Below are positions 22,876 through 32,188 of a stretch of 64,000 nt of DNA, one piece after another (the first letter of the stretch is position 1; each line of letters begins with the position of its first letter). The stretch spans positions 310,001 to 374,000 of the forward strand of contig JAAVJQ010000001.1 in NCBI GenBank assembly GCA_012038135.1, read 5' to 3'. The position numbers and the translations under genes were made by a program. The DNA is from Salinimicrobium nanhaiense (GTDB taxonomy: Bacteria; Bacteroidota; Bacteroidia; Flavobacteriales; Flavobacteriaceae). The notes below the pieces were generated by a model. That model saw only the letters and a list, made by a program, of their open reading frames with translations. It had not been told where the DNA came from and made no database searches.

Positions 22876-25812
22876 CTATTTCTGTTTAATAGCGTCATAT
22901 AGCACCTGGTGAATTTCTGTGCGGGTATTAAGGCTGTACAACCTGGGATTATCCCTTGTGGGGTGAACCCTGTTTGAAAGGAAAATATACAACAGGTCCT
23001 GCCTGGGATCCATCCATACCATAATTCCGGTAAAGCCTGTGTGGCCGAAGCTGGCTGCGGAAGCATCCTGCGCAGTATTCCTGCTTTCCCCTTTGTCGTT
23101 ATAATAAGGTTTGTCAAAACCTAAAGCACGATGATTATCCGATTCCGGAAAAGTGGTCTCAGTAAATTTCTGAAGGGTTTCCCGCTCCAAATACCGCTTC
23201 CCGCCATACTCTCCGCCATTAAGGTACATTTGGAGCAGTTTTGCCAGATCGTTGGCGTTGGCGAATAGGCCGGCGTGACCGGAAACTCCACCAAGCATGA
23301 TCGCACCTTCATCGTGCACCGTTCCATGGATTGGCTCCTGCCTGAACATAAAATCATGCTCTGTAGGCACGATCTTGTAAGGAGACAATTGTGGGTTGAA
23401 TCCTACTGAAGTGGCGCCTAAAGGTCTATAAAAATTCTGCTGAAGGAATTCCGGAAAAGCTAATTCTGTCCTGCTTTCTACTACCCGTGGTGCCAGGATA
23501 AAAAAGAAATCTGAATACACATATTCCTTTTTTTCGCGCAGCGGCGAATCTTTAATCGCTTCTACGATCTTGTCCGGGTAATCTTTATGAAGGTACATCC
23601 CTTCCCTGATCTTTATCGGGTAATCTTCGGAAGCTGTTTCCTTAAATGTTCTTCTCTTATAACTGCCGTCCTTCTTAAATGTGTTTTTCCAGAAGGGGAT
23701 CCAGGGCTGAAATCTCGCCTGATGCGTAAGAATATCAGAAAACGGAATATCAGCTTTATTTGATTTTTTAAACAACGGAAGATGATCTGCCAGTGTCCCA
23801 TCCAGCTGAAACTTTCCCTGCTCATGCAGCTCCATCAATGCAGCCATGGATGCAGAGATCTTTGTTACTGAAGCCAGATCGTAAATATCATCTTTCTTAA
23901 CCTTGATGGTATCAAAATAGGAGTGTTCTCCATAGGCTTTATGAAAAATCACTTTTTGATCCCTTGCCACCAGAATTTGGGCTCCCGGGGTAGCTTTCAT
24001 CTCCATCGCCAACTTCATAAGTGAATCGATGCGCTTATGCAGTATTTCTGAATCCATGCCTACAGCTTCGGGCAGCGTATAGCTGAAACGAATGCCGCCT
24101 TTCACTTCCAATCCCTCACCGGCTTTGAATTTTTCCCCCACACTTACCGGTAATTTACCGTTAGCACCAATCCCGCCAAAGATAAGTTGAGCTGCCACCT
24201 CCTGTGTCTCCTTACTATCCTGATAAGCTACAACCAGGGCGGCAGCATCTTCAATTCCGTCGATCTTGTTCAGGACATACGGGTTCTTGAAAAAAGCAAA
24301 AACTGAATTGTCTTTAGAAGCCAGATCTTTTATGAGCTGCAATACATCCTCATTGAGCCGCAAAGTATTCCGCGGAAATTTGCTGAAATCATGGATGCCC
24401 GAGATCACCAGATCGTAATTCTCTAACTGATCCCTAAGGGTTTTTACCATAATTTCCGAAGCATTCACAGGTAGATTGAAATGCGTCATTCCTGCATAAA
24501 GATCGAGTGTTTCCTGAAATTCGGTTTTTCTCATCGTCCCAAAGGAAACTGAGGCAATTCTTAAAGAATCCAAACCCTGTACAGGCATTACGTTTCTCTC
24601 ATTTTTGAGTACTGTAAGGGAAGCTTCTGCAAGCCTGCGATTAAGATACAATGCCTGTGGCGTATTGATCTCCTCCAGAATATTCTCCAATGCCGTTGGC
24701 TCATAATTATTCAGCCCAACCCACTGCTTCACCGCCAGGATCTTGCGTACCCTCTTATCGATCTCCTTCTGGGAAATTAGCCCCTGATTGATTGCTTTTC
24801 TTATTTCCGAGATTGCTTTTGGTACATCTTCTGTAAATTCCAGCAAGTCATTTCCGGCTAAAATGGCATCCTTATCCACGATTCCCGGTTCGTTACCATC
24901 GGTCACGCCTTTCATGTTCATGGCATCGGTTACGATGAGTCCTTCAAAACCTAATTTCTCTTTCAGCAAACCTGTAATTATGGGTTCCGACAAGGTAGAG
25001 GGCACACCCGTAGAATCAAGCGCCGGAATATTAAGATGTGCTACCATCACTCCGCCAATTCCCGCTTCAAGAATCTTTCTAAAAGGATACAACTCCAGCG
25101 AATCCAGTCTTACCACCGGATGATTGATCTGCGGAAGGGAGTAATGAGAATCTGTATCGGTATCGCCATGGCCGGGGAAATGTTTTGCGGTAGTGAGCAG
25201 TTCGGCGTCCTGCATTCCCTTCATGTAAGCCGTAGCTTTTCTGGCCACATTGTATTTGTCTTCCCCAAATGAACGGTAATTAATAACTGGATTGTTAGGG
25301 TTATTATTCACGTCCACTACCGGTGCAAAATTTAGGTGCAGCCCGGTTCTCTTGATCTGCCTGGCCACTTCAGTTCCTAATTCATATAACAGCTCTTCAT
25401 CCTGAATGGCACCCAAAGCCATCTGAAACGGATAGCTAATGGTATTATCAAGGCGCATTCCCAGTCCCCACTCAGCATCGATGGCTCCCAAAAGCGGCAC
25501 TTTTGATGCCTCCTGATATTCGTTCATCAACTTCACCTGACTCTCCGGATCGCCCTGGAAAAAGATGAGTCCGCCGATCTTCTGTTCGTTGATAAGCTTC
25601 AGTATCTCCTGCCTGTGCTCCTCTCCCCGATTAGAATATGCAGCCACCATGATGAGCTGCGCAATGCGTTCATCCGGCGAAAGGGTTTTCATAATAGAAT
25701 CTACCCATTTGCTGTTGGTGTACTTGAGGAACGGGGGTTCGATATTTTGGGCCTGCATTGGCAGGTTGATCATCATTGCAACAAGCAGAAAAAAGGAGGA
25801 GAAATTTGACAT
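22876..25812 (-). CDS. Secreted GH3 beta-N-acetylglucosaminidase fused to a serine beta-lactamase-like domain
   Basis: A 978-residue two-part enzyme with a signal peptide (about 1-21). The GH3 part has the NagZ-type motif KHFPGHGDTD at 210-219 and the nucleophile Asp296 in IVTDAMNM. A GH3 C-terminal-like domain spans about 390-570. The second enzyme part is a class C beta-lactamase/transpeptidase fold with an SxxK motif (SVTK, Ser about 648) and HTGFTGIMVWMDP near the end. It should remove GlcNAc from muropeptides outside the cytoplasm; the beta-lactamase-like half could act on peptides or esters. The arrangement is known in Bacteroidota. It sits 17 nt after the NlpC/P60 gene. Confidence 0.92.
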   Translation of the reverse strand: MSNFSSFFLLVAMMINLPMQAQNIEPPFLKYTNSKWVDSIMKTLSPDERIAQLIMVAAYSNRGEEHRQEILKLINEQKIGGLIFFQGDPESQVKLMNEYQEASKVPLLGAIDAEWGLGMRLDNTISYPFQMALGAIQDEELLYELGTEVARQIKRTGLHLNFAPVVDVNNNPNNPVINYRSFGEDKYNVARKATAYMKGMQDAELLTTAKHFPGHGDTDTDSHYSLPQINHPVVRLDSLELYPFRKILEAGIGGVMVAHLNIPALDSTGVPSTLSEPIITGLLKEKLGFEGLIVTDAMNMKGVTDGNEPGIVDKDAILAGNDLLEFTEDVPKAISEIRKAINQGLISQKEIDKRVRKILAVKQWVGLNNYEPTALENILEEINTPQALYLNRRLAEASLTVLKNERNVMPVQGLDSLRIASVSFGTMRKTEFQETLDLYAGMTHFNLPVNASEIMVKTLRDQLENYDLVISGIHDFSKFPRNTLRLNEDVLQLIKDLASKDNSVFAFFKNPYVLNKIDGIEDAAALVVAYQDSKETQEVAAQLIFGGIGANGKLPVSVGEKFKAGEGLEVKGGIRFSYTLPEAVGMDSEILHKRIDSLMKLAMEMKATPGAQILVARDQKVIFHKAYGEHSYFDTIKVKKDDIYDLASVTKISASMAALMELHEQGKFQLDGTLADHLPLFKKSNKADIPFSDILTHQARFQPWIPFWKNTFKKDGSYKRRTFKETASEDYPIKIREGMYLHKDYPDKIVEAIKDSPLREKKEYVYSDFFFILAPRVVESRTELAFPEFLQQNFYRPLGATSVGFNPQLSPYKIVPTEHDFMFRQEPIHGTVHDEGAIMLGGVSGHAGLFANANDLAKLLQMYLNGGEYGGKRYLERETLQKFTETTFPESDNHRALGFDKPYYNDKGESRNTAQDASAASFGHTGFTGIMVWMDPRQDLLYIFLSNRVHPTRDNPRLYSLNTRTEIHQVLYDAIKQK

Positions 25813-25829
25813 TTTTGAAGGTAAAATTT

Positions 25830-27071
25830 CTAATCTCGAATAGGCTCACCTTTAGGCGTCATAAACAAATCGCTTTGAGCCAGCTGAATAACTCTTTCAT
25901 CGTTTGTGCCCAATACTCTTTTCGTTCTTAAATACCTATTGTAATTATATTCATCAAAATCTGTGGCGGTAGTATCGAAGTTACTAATATGCACCTCCCC
26001 CATCGAATGTATAAATTTATTGTCGCCTATCCACATGCCCACGTGAATGATCCTTTCTGAAGTGGTGTCTGTAGCTTTTCTTCCGAAGTAAAGTAGATCT
26101 CCCTTCTGCAGGTTTTCGAAATTTTTAACCGAATCGATCTCCTCCCCTGCTGCAATTTGCTGGGAAGCATCACGGGGGAGCACCATCCCGTTTAGGAAGA
26201 AAATTGTTTTAGTGTAACCGCTGCAATCCATTCCTTTTGGAGAAGTCCCACCCCACAGGTAAGGCACCCCCATCATTTCTCTGGCGGTTTTAATAAGATT
26301 TTCTCCCGTTGGTTCCAGCGAAGCTACCCACTCCCTGTAAGGCTGCGCAGCTGATTTTTCCACAAATGCGGTTTTGTCATTTGGATATTCCACCTTGTAA
26401 AATCTATTTTGCTCACCTTTAACTTCGAGAATGTTCCCGGCAACAAGATCTGTCACGGTCTGAGAATCGTCGTTAGGTTCAGAATAAGAGAATCCGAAAG
26501 GTTCGAGGTAAATGATCTTTTCTGAAGCTCTCCAGGTTTCCAGCACCTGTGGAGTTACGGGTGTTACTCCGCCGTAATCTACCCACGCCAGGTAACCGTC
26601 CGGGGTTTGAATATAATACCACCCACCCTCTTTCTTGTAAACCTTTACCGGAGTTCCAAGAGTTGCCTGAGTTACCAATTCTGAAGAATGAGAAGGTTCT
26701 GATCTTAAATTGGCCACAGAGATCTGCACCACGCCCTCGGTCTTTCCTTCCAGCTCTTTTGCAGGCAGCAATTGAATACTGTCTGTGTAATTTACATTTT
26801 TAGCTGCCAGTCTCTTTTTGAGATCTTCTATCGCCTGGGGTAAATTTGATTCCCCCCGAAGCACCAGCTCATCTTCCTTTTTTTCAGCCTCTACATTAAA
26901 AAGCGCTACGCGCTTATCTGGCGCATACTCCTGCCTTACCTCTTCAATGGCGGCGTCGGCTTCAGTTGTTACTTCGGATTGTTCTTCTGTTCCGGAGTCA
27001 CAGGAGGTGAATAGCAGAGCAGAGAAAACTGCTGCAAATCCGGTTTTTTTGATGTATCGAAAATTTATCAT
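25830..27071 (-). CDS. NlpC/P60 (C40) cell-wall peptidase lipoprotein with SH3 domains
   Basis: A 413-residue protein with a lipobox (AVFSALLFTSCDSG) and two SH3-like domains (about 105-185 and 190-245, with the motif LRSEPSHSSELV). The C-terminal NlpC/P60 domain carries the catalytic Cys (PKGMDCSGYT, about 282) and His (IIHVGMWIG, about 342). Enzymes of this type with SH3 domains cut the gamma-D-Glu-diamino acid bond and release L-Ala-D-Glu. That dipeptide is the substrate of the epimerase encoded just upstream (10-nt gap), so the two genes form a logical pair. Confidence 0.9.
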   Translation of the reverse strand: MINFRYIKKTGFAAVFSALLFTSCDSGTEEQSEVTTEADAAIEEVRQEYAPDKRVALFNVEAEKKEDELVLRGESNLPQAIEDLKKRLAAKNVNYTDSIQLLPAKELEGKTEGVVQISVANLRSEPSHSSELVTQATLGTPVKVYKKEGGWYYIQTPDGYLAWVDYGGVTPVTPQVLETWRASEKIIYLEPFGFSYSEPNDDSQTVTDLVAGNILEVKGEQNRFYKVEYPNDKTAFVEKSAAQPYREWVASLEPTGENLIKTAREMMGVPYLWGGTSPKGMDCSGYTKTIFFLNGMVLPRDASQQIAAGEEIDSVKNFENLQKGDLLYFGRKATDTTSERIIHVGMWIGDNKFIHSMGEVHISNFDTTATDFDEYNYNRYLRTKRVLGTNDERVIQLAQSDLFMTPKGEPIRD

Positions 27072-27081
27072 CGTATTTTAT

Positions 27082-28095
27082 TCATTTCAGTAGTAAAGCA
27101 CCCGTCCCGTTACGGTCCGGAAAATGTGTTTTTTCGTCATAAACTCTTACCCCGTCGGCTATGTCATTTTTGATAAGCATTCCGCCGTCCATATCTACGT
27201 AGTCCAGCAAAGGTAATAAATGTCCGATTGCCGATATTCCCACAGTAGACTCTGTCATACAACCTACCATGATCTTTAATCCCAGCTCTCTTCCGCGGGC
27301 GATCATCCGGCGTGCCGGGGTGAGTCCGCCGCACTTGGTAAGCTTGATGTTGATCCCGTGGAAATAGCGGGCACATTTGTCGACATCGGCTTCAGTGATA
27401 CAACTTTCGTCGGCAATAACCGGCAAAACTGACTTTTTGTAAACTTCAGCCATACCTTCCTCGTCTTTGACAGATAAAGGCTGCTCGAGAAATTCCACGT
27501 TCAAATCTTTCAATAAAACTGAATTTTTAATAGTTTGTTCAGCAGTCCAGGCAGCATTGGCATCTACTCTAAATACAGCATCTGTATGCTTCCGAAGCTC
27601 TTTTACCAGCTCCACATCATGATCTGTTCCCAGCTTGATCTTGTAAAGCGGCCACGGAAATTCTTTGATCTTTTGCACCATTTTTTCAGCAGTATCAATT
27701 CCAATGGTATAATTGGATAGCGGAATATTTATTAGGCTAAGCCCCCACATCTTATAAAGCGGCAAATGGTTTCTTTTTCCGTGCAGGTCGTGCATTGCAA
27801 TATCAAGCGCACATTGTGCAAAGGAATTGTCATTTAGGTAAGGAGCTGTGATCTCCCACAGTTCTTCGGGAGTTTTATGAAGGTGTTCAAAAATGACATT
27901 TTCGAGAGCCATTATTTTTTCGACCATTCCTTCCACGGTGACACCGTAGTAAGAAGTTGCCGCTGCCTCTCCATAACCCGTAAATTCACCATCACTTAAC
28001 TCCACAATAAGCGTTGGTTGAAAATCTCTTGAGGTATGACTAATCCTGAAGGTGTTCTTTAATTCGAGATCAAATCTCCTAAGCTTAATGTTCAT
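27082..28095 (-). CDS. L-Ala-D/L-Glu epimerase (dipeptide epimerase)
   Basis: A 337-residue enolase-superfamily enzyme. The KxK pair (YKIKLG, about 158-163), the metal ligands in DANAAW, LEQPL and ADESC, and the second acid/base Lys in IKLTKCGG are all present. The family converts L-Ala-D-Glu from peptidoglycan to L-Ala-L-Glu so that ordinary peptidases can degrade it. It is cytoplasmic, with no signal peptide. It lies between the GHL10 and NlpC/P60 genes, consistent with murein recycling. Confidence 0.92.
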   Translation of the reverse strand: MNIKLRRFDLELKNTFRISHTSRDFQPTLIVELSDGEFTGYGEAAATSYYGVTVEGMVEKIMALENVIFEHLHKTPEELWEITAPYLNDNSFAQCALDIAMHDLHGKRNHLPLYKMWGLSLINIPLSNYTIGIDTAEKMVQKIKEFPWPLYKIKLGTDHDVELVKELRKHTDAVFRVDANAAWTAEQTIKNSVLLKDLNVEFLEQPLSVKDEEGMAEVYKKSVLPVIADESCITEADVDKCARYFHGINIKLTKCGGLTPARRMIARGRELGLKIMVGCMTESTVGISAIGHLLPLLDYVDMDGGMLIKNDIADGVRVYDEKTHFPDRNGTGALLLK

Positions 28096-28114
28096 TAATC
28101 CATTTTCTAAAGGA

Positions 28115-29767
28115 TCATATCCTGATGAAATCTACCAGCTTTTCCTCAAATTCACTTTGGGTTCCTACCCTGTCTACCGCAGTCACTCCATACTTCATCA
28201 ATGGATGTCCACCTACCTTAACAGGTAAAATTAAGGTGTTTTCATCACGGGTAACAATTTTATAGTTCCAAACTCCATTGTACTGATAGTGTACTACCCA
28301 TTTAAAAATATTTTTAGATGGATGTTCCCACGAGATCAAAACATCTTCTCCTTTTTTAACAGCAAAGACTTCGGGAGCTTCGGGTACTTCGGTTGTCAGC
28401 CAGGAAGATTCCGGAACCAAAGCCGGTCTTTTATATGCGTTTTCCAGTATTCCTGCGGAAAGATTCTTGTATTTCAACAAGGGGCCTATACTCCAATGGA
28501 TAGTTCCTTTACTTTCCGGAAGCATTCCGCGAGTGATCAGGATTTGGCTAACAGTTTCAATAATATTAGGATCGTCACCCCCAAAATCAATATTTATCCC
28601 CGGCCATAAATGCCTGTTCTTGTGGTTTTCCTGTTCCCACCAGCCCAATAATACAGGAAAACTCTGTGCAGTCTGGCTAATTTTCCAATATAACTGTGGG
28701 GAATAATAATCTACCCAGCCTTCATTAAGCCACAAACGGGCATCGGCATAAAGCTCGCTGTACTGATCCATTCCTGTTATGGAACGGGGATGTCCCGGAC
28801 GATAGATACCAAAAGGGCTTATTCCGAATTTTACCTGCGGTTTCTCGGCCTTGATCTCCTTATAAATACGTTCCACAAATTGGTTCACGTTATCCCTGCG
28901 CCAGTCATCACGGGATAGCTTCCCTCCTTCTCTTTGATATGCAGCATAATTTGCAGCATCCGGAAATTCCTCCCCTTTATTATATGATGCATATGGATAG
29001 AAATAGTCATCAAAATGTATCCCATCTATATCGTAACGCTTCACAATATCCATTACCACTGCCGATGTGTGGTCCTGAGTAGCTTTTTTTGCGGGATCCA
29101 TCCACCACATGCCATTTTTAAGCTGAACCATGAAATCCGGATATTTTCTTACTGCAGATTCCTCTGTCACCTTCCCCCCGGTGGAATGATGGGCCCGGTA
29201 GGGATTCAGCCACACATGCAATTCAAGTCCGCGTTCATGGGCGGCATCCAGCCAGAACTGCAGGGGATCATAATATGGTTCCGGCGCCTGTCCCTGCACC
29301 CCCGATAGGAAAAAAGACCAGGGCTCGAGTTCACTCTCGTAAAGTGCATCTGCCTGCGGCCGGGCCTGGAAGATCACAGCATTATAATTGTGAGCCTTAA
29401 GAAAATCCAGGAGAGCGATTGCCTCTCTTTGTTGTTCGGCAGTTGATAAACCCGATTTGCTGGGCCAGTTGATATTTGCAACAGTCGCGATCCATGCAGC
29501 GCGAAATTCCCGCATAACAAAAGGGGATTTCTTAAAAGCTCTTTCCTGCGGAATTTCTTTTGCAGCTTCGGGCGTAGCAGGGATCTCCTGGGCTATTTCT
29601 TCGGGAGTTACCTCCGGAATTTCTTCGGAAGCTTCAGTGATTTTTTCAGCAGGTTTTTCAGTCTGCGGCTTTTTCTTTCCGGAAGCTACAGGTTTTTTGG
29701 TCGAGCATCCGCTCAGATTCAGAATAATAGCCAGCAGGGCGGTGATGAAAAGCTTTTTCTTCAGCAT
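28115..29767 (-). CDS. GHL10-type glycoside hydrolase lipoprotein (DUF187)
   Basis: A 550-residue lipoprotein (LLAIILNLSGCSTKK, acylated Cys about 21) with an acidic linker rich in Glu and Pro (30-75). A GHL10/DUF187 TIM-barrel follows: EFRAAWIATVANINWPSKSG, then VIFQARPQADALY, IDGIHFDDYFYPY and FGISPFGIYRPGHP. A fibronectin-III-like domain lies at the C-terminus. The E. coli relative DigH cleaves glycan strands that lack stem peptides. In this operon it would supply saccharides to the GH3 enzyme and the transporter. Substrate is inferred. Confidence 0.88.
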   Translation of the reverse strand: MLKKKLFITALLAIILNLSGCSTKKPVASGKKKPQTEKPAEKITEASEEIPEVTPEEIAQEIPATPEAAKEIPQERAFKKSPFVMREFRAAWIATVANINWPSKSGLSTAEQQREAIALLDFLKAHNYNAVIFQARPQADALYESELEPWSFFLSGVQGQAPEPYYDPLQFWLDAAHERGLELHVWLNPYRAHHSTGGKVTEESAVRKYPDFMVQLKNGMWWMDPAKKATQDHTSAVVMDIVKRYDIDGIHFDDYFYPYASYNKGEEFPDAANYAAYQREGGKLSRDDWRRDNVNQFVERIYKEIKAEKPQVKFGISPFGIYRPGHPRSITGMDQYSELYADARLWLNEGWVDYYSPQLYWKISQTAQSFPVLLGWWEQENHKNRHLWPGINIDFGGDDPNIIETVSQILITRGMLPESKGTIHWSIGPLLKYKNLSAGILENAYKRPALVPESSWLTTEVPEAPEVFAVKKGEDVLISWEHPSKNIFKWVVHYQYNGVWNYKIVTRDENTLILPVKVGGHPLMKYGVTAVDRVGTQSEFEEKLVDFIRI

Positions 29768-29832
29768 GGATCTTTTTTACATTAAGTTATTCAGGTATAA
29801 CCTTACGCGGGTAAAAATAGTATTGTAAATTG

Positions 29833-30657
29833 TTATTTTTCAGGTTTATTCTTAAATACTTCAAGCACTTTTCGAACGCTCTTATATTCTTCAAGCAAGG
29901 TCGATGCCATGTGCTGAGAGATTTGAAGCTCCTCCATCAACATGAGCTCTCCTCTTCCCACAAGCTTTTTGTTGGAAAGCTGCATATCCACCATTTTGTT
30001 TCCTTTGATACGGCCAAGTTTGATCATTACAGCAGTGGAAATCATATTAAGCACTAGCTTTTGAGCAGTGCCTGACTTCATACGGGTGCTGCCGGTAACA
30101 AATTCCGGTCCCACCACAACTTCTATAGGAAATTCTGAAGCTTCGCTCAGGGGAGAACCGGCATTGTTGGTGATACAGGCAGTGATCAAGCCATTTTCGC
30201 GGGCAGCTCTAATTCCCCCTATCACATAGGGAGTTGTGCCCGAAGCAGCAATTCCCACCAATACATCATTTTTAGAAATACTAAATTCCTGCAGGTCTTT
30301 CCAGGCTTGTTCTGTATCGTCCTCAGCATTTTCAACCGCATTGCGCAAAGCTTTGTCCCCCCCTGCAATTAATCCTATAACAACGTTAGGAGAAACACCA
30401 AAAGTCGGCGGGCATTCGGAAGCATCGAGGACCCCAAGCCTGCCGCTGGTACCTGCGCCAATGTAGAAGAGTCGGCCGTTGTGATTTTTTATCTTTTCTA
30501 CAACCTTCTCCACTACAGTCTCTATCTGCGGAATAGCTTTTTCGACGGCAAGCGGCACTTTTTTGTCTTCGTTATTTATGTTTTTCAGAATCTCTCCCGT
30601 ACTCATCTTTTCCAGATGATTATAAAGGGAAGCTTGTTCTGTAGTTCGGTTAGTCAT
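29833..30657 (-). CDS. murQ: N-acetylmuramic acid 6-phosphate etherase
   Basis: A 274-residue SIS-domain enzyme that splits MurNAc-6-phosphate into GlcNAc-6-phosphate and D-lactate. The phosphosugar-binding and catalytic segment IGAGTSGRLGVLDASECPPT is at 66-85, with the likely catalytic Glu in SECPP, and the second SIS motif (TGSTRMKSGTAQKLVLNM) follows. It begins 6 nt after the transporter gene. No MurNAc kinase gene (murK or anmK type) is visible in this window. Confidence 0.95.
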   Translation of the reverse strand: MTNRTTEQASLYNHLEKMSTGEILKNINNEDKKVPLAVEKAIPQIETVVEKVVEKIKNHNGRLFYIGAGTSGRLGVLDASECPPTFGVSPNVVIGLIAGGDKALRNAVENAEDDTEQAWKDLQEFSISKNDVLVGIAASGTTPYVIGGIRAARENGLITACITNNAGSPLSEASEFPIEVVVGPEFVTGSTRMKSGTAQKLVLNMISTAVMIKLGRIKGNKMVDMQLSNKKLVGRGELMLMEELQISQHMASTLLEEYKSVRKVLEVFKNKPEK

Positions 30658-30663
30658 AGCTTT

Positions 30664-31935
30664 TTAAGATGATTTGATCCTGTACCCTTTTGTGGCAAAA
30701 AACAGGATGTAGAGATAACATGGAATTAAGATCCAGTAAGCCTGTTGAGGATCCCAGGAATCTGCAAGTAACCCATAAATTGGCGGAATTACCGCTCCCC
30801 CGGCAATCGCCATGATAAGAAAAGAGGAGCCTACTTTCGTAAAGCGACCCAAACCTGCAAGTGCCATTGGCCAGATAGCAGGCCACACCAATGCGTTTGC
30901 AATTCCAAGAAGCGCGATTGCCATAACTGAAGTAAACCCGTCAGCATATATAGCTACCAGTCCGAAAATAAGTCCGAGGATAGCAGACACCTTCAGCGCA
31001 TTCTCCTGGGAAATATATTTTGGTATGGTGAAAATTCCAATGACATATCCCAAAATCATTGCTCCCAGTGTGAAACTGGCGAAGAATTTGGCCTCATCTA
31101 AAGGAATGCCATGGGATTCATTAGCATAATTAATAATTGTATCTCCCGCAATCACCTCCACTCCAACATAAAGGAATAAGGCTAAGGTTCCCAGGAAGAT
31201 ATGAGGGAACTGAAAAATACTCTTTTTGGAGAGATTGGTTTTTGCCAGTTCTTCATCTTCAGCATCGGCGTCAACTTCAGGTAAAGAAGAAAAATAAATC
31301 CAAATGCCTAGCAGGATCAAAATCCCCATCATTACCAGGTAAGGATTGATCACCCTTTCGGCCAGTTCATCAAGGGCAGCAGCCTTTTCGGCACCACTTA
31401 AAGCTTCCACAGTTTCCAATAAATTATCTCCGGAAGTAAAAAGAATAGCTCCCAAAACAATCGGCGCCAACACTCCGGCTACTTTATTACAGATTCCCAT
31501 AATGCTTATTCGCTTCGCAGCACTTTCCGCAGGACCTAACACCACTACATATGGATTTGCCGCGGTTTGCAATAAAGCAAGTCCCGTTCCCTGAACGAAT
31601 AATCCCAGTAAAAATAATTCATAAGTGCGGGCATAAGCGGCGGGAATGAAAATCAGGGCGCCTACAGCCATGACAAACAGGCCAAGGGACATACCTTTTT
31701 TGTAGCCGGTTTTTTGGAGGACCCAGGCAGAAGGCAAAGCCATTACCAGGTAAGAAATATAAAATGCCGTCACCACGAAGTAAGACTGAAAATTATTGAG
31801 TTCGCAAGCGATCTTCAGGTAAGGGATCAATACCGAATTTAACCAGGTGACAAACCCGAAAATGAAGAATAAAGCACCAATAATTAAAATTGATTTATTG
31901 GAGGCAGAAGCGGTAGTTGAAGAAGATGTTTCCAT
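30664..31935 (-). CDS. Sugar MFS transporter (FucP/NagP family)
   Basis: A membrane protein of about 423 residues with twelve predicted helices. The FucP-type N-terminal signature is present (ALFFIFGFVTWLNSVLIPYL), as is the central QTAANPYVVVLGP motif that is diagnostic of the fucose/GlcNAc symporter subfamily. Position before murQ suggests amino sugars such as MurNAc or GlcNAc as substrate. I start at the ATG at 31935 (METSSSTT) because the 17 residues before it in the longer frame are unlike the family. It is the first gene of the operon. Confidence 0.88.
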   Translation of the reverse strand: METSSSTTASASNKSILIIGALFFIFGFVTWLNSVLIPYLKIACELNNFQSYFVVTAFYISYLVMALPSAWVLQKTGYKKGMSLGLFVMAVGALIFIPAAYARTYELFLLGLFVQGTGLALLQTAANPYVVVLGPAESAAKRISIMGICNKVAGVLAPIVLGAILFTSGDNLLETVEALSGAEKAAALDELAERVINPYLVMMGILILLGIWIYFSSLPEVDADAEDEELAKTNLSKKSIFQFPHIFLGTLALFLYVGVEVIAGDTIINYANESHGIPLDEAKFFASFTLGAMILGYVIGIFTIPKYISQENALKVSAILGLIFGLVAIYADGFTSVMAIALLGIANALVWPAIWPMALAGLGRFTKVGSSFLIMAIAGGAVIPPIYGLLADSWDPQQAYWILIPCYLYILFFATKGYRIKSS

Positions 31936-32127
31936 ATGCCCGGGGGAAGGATTGAGGTTTAAATTATAAGCCACCAAGATATGCAATTCTTAAATAAAGC
32001 TTAAAAGATAGAAGAATAAATTATGCATCCTGTAAATTTTGAAAGGTGCTGAAGCTTAGGCTATAAAAGCCTTTTTGGACACCCTGTGCGGAAAATGAAG
32101 TTTTCTTTAGAGGCCTTTAAAAAAGAC

Positions 32128-32135
32128 TATATTTG
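32128..32135 (+). promoter_or_regulatory. Promoter -7 box of lepA
   Basis: TATATTTG exactly matches TAnnTTTG, 53 nt before the lepA ATG. Confidence 0.55.
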
Positions 32136-32188
32136 TATCCTTTAAATTGGATTTTCCAAAGGAGGAAAATTAAGCCTGAAATTGACAC

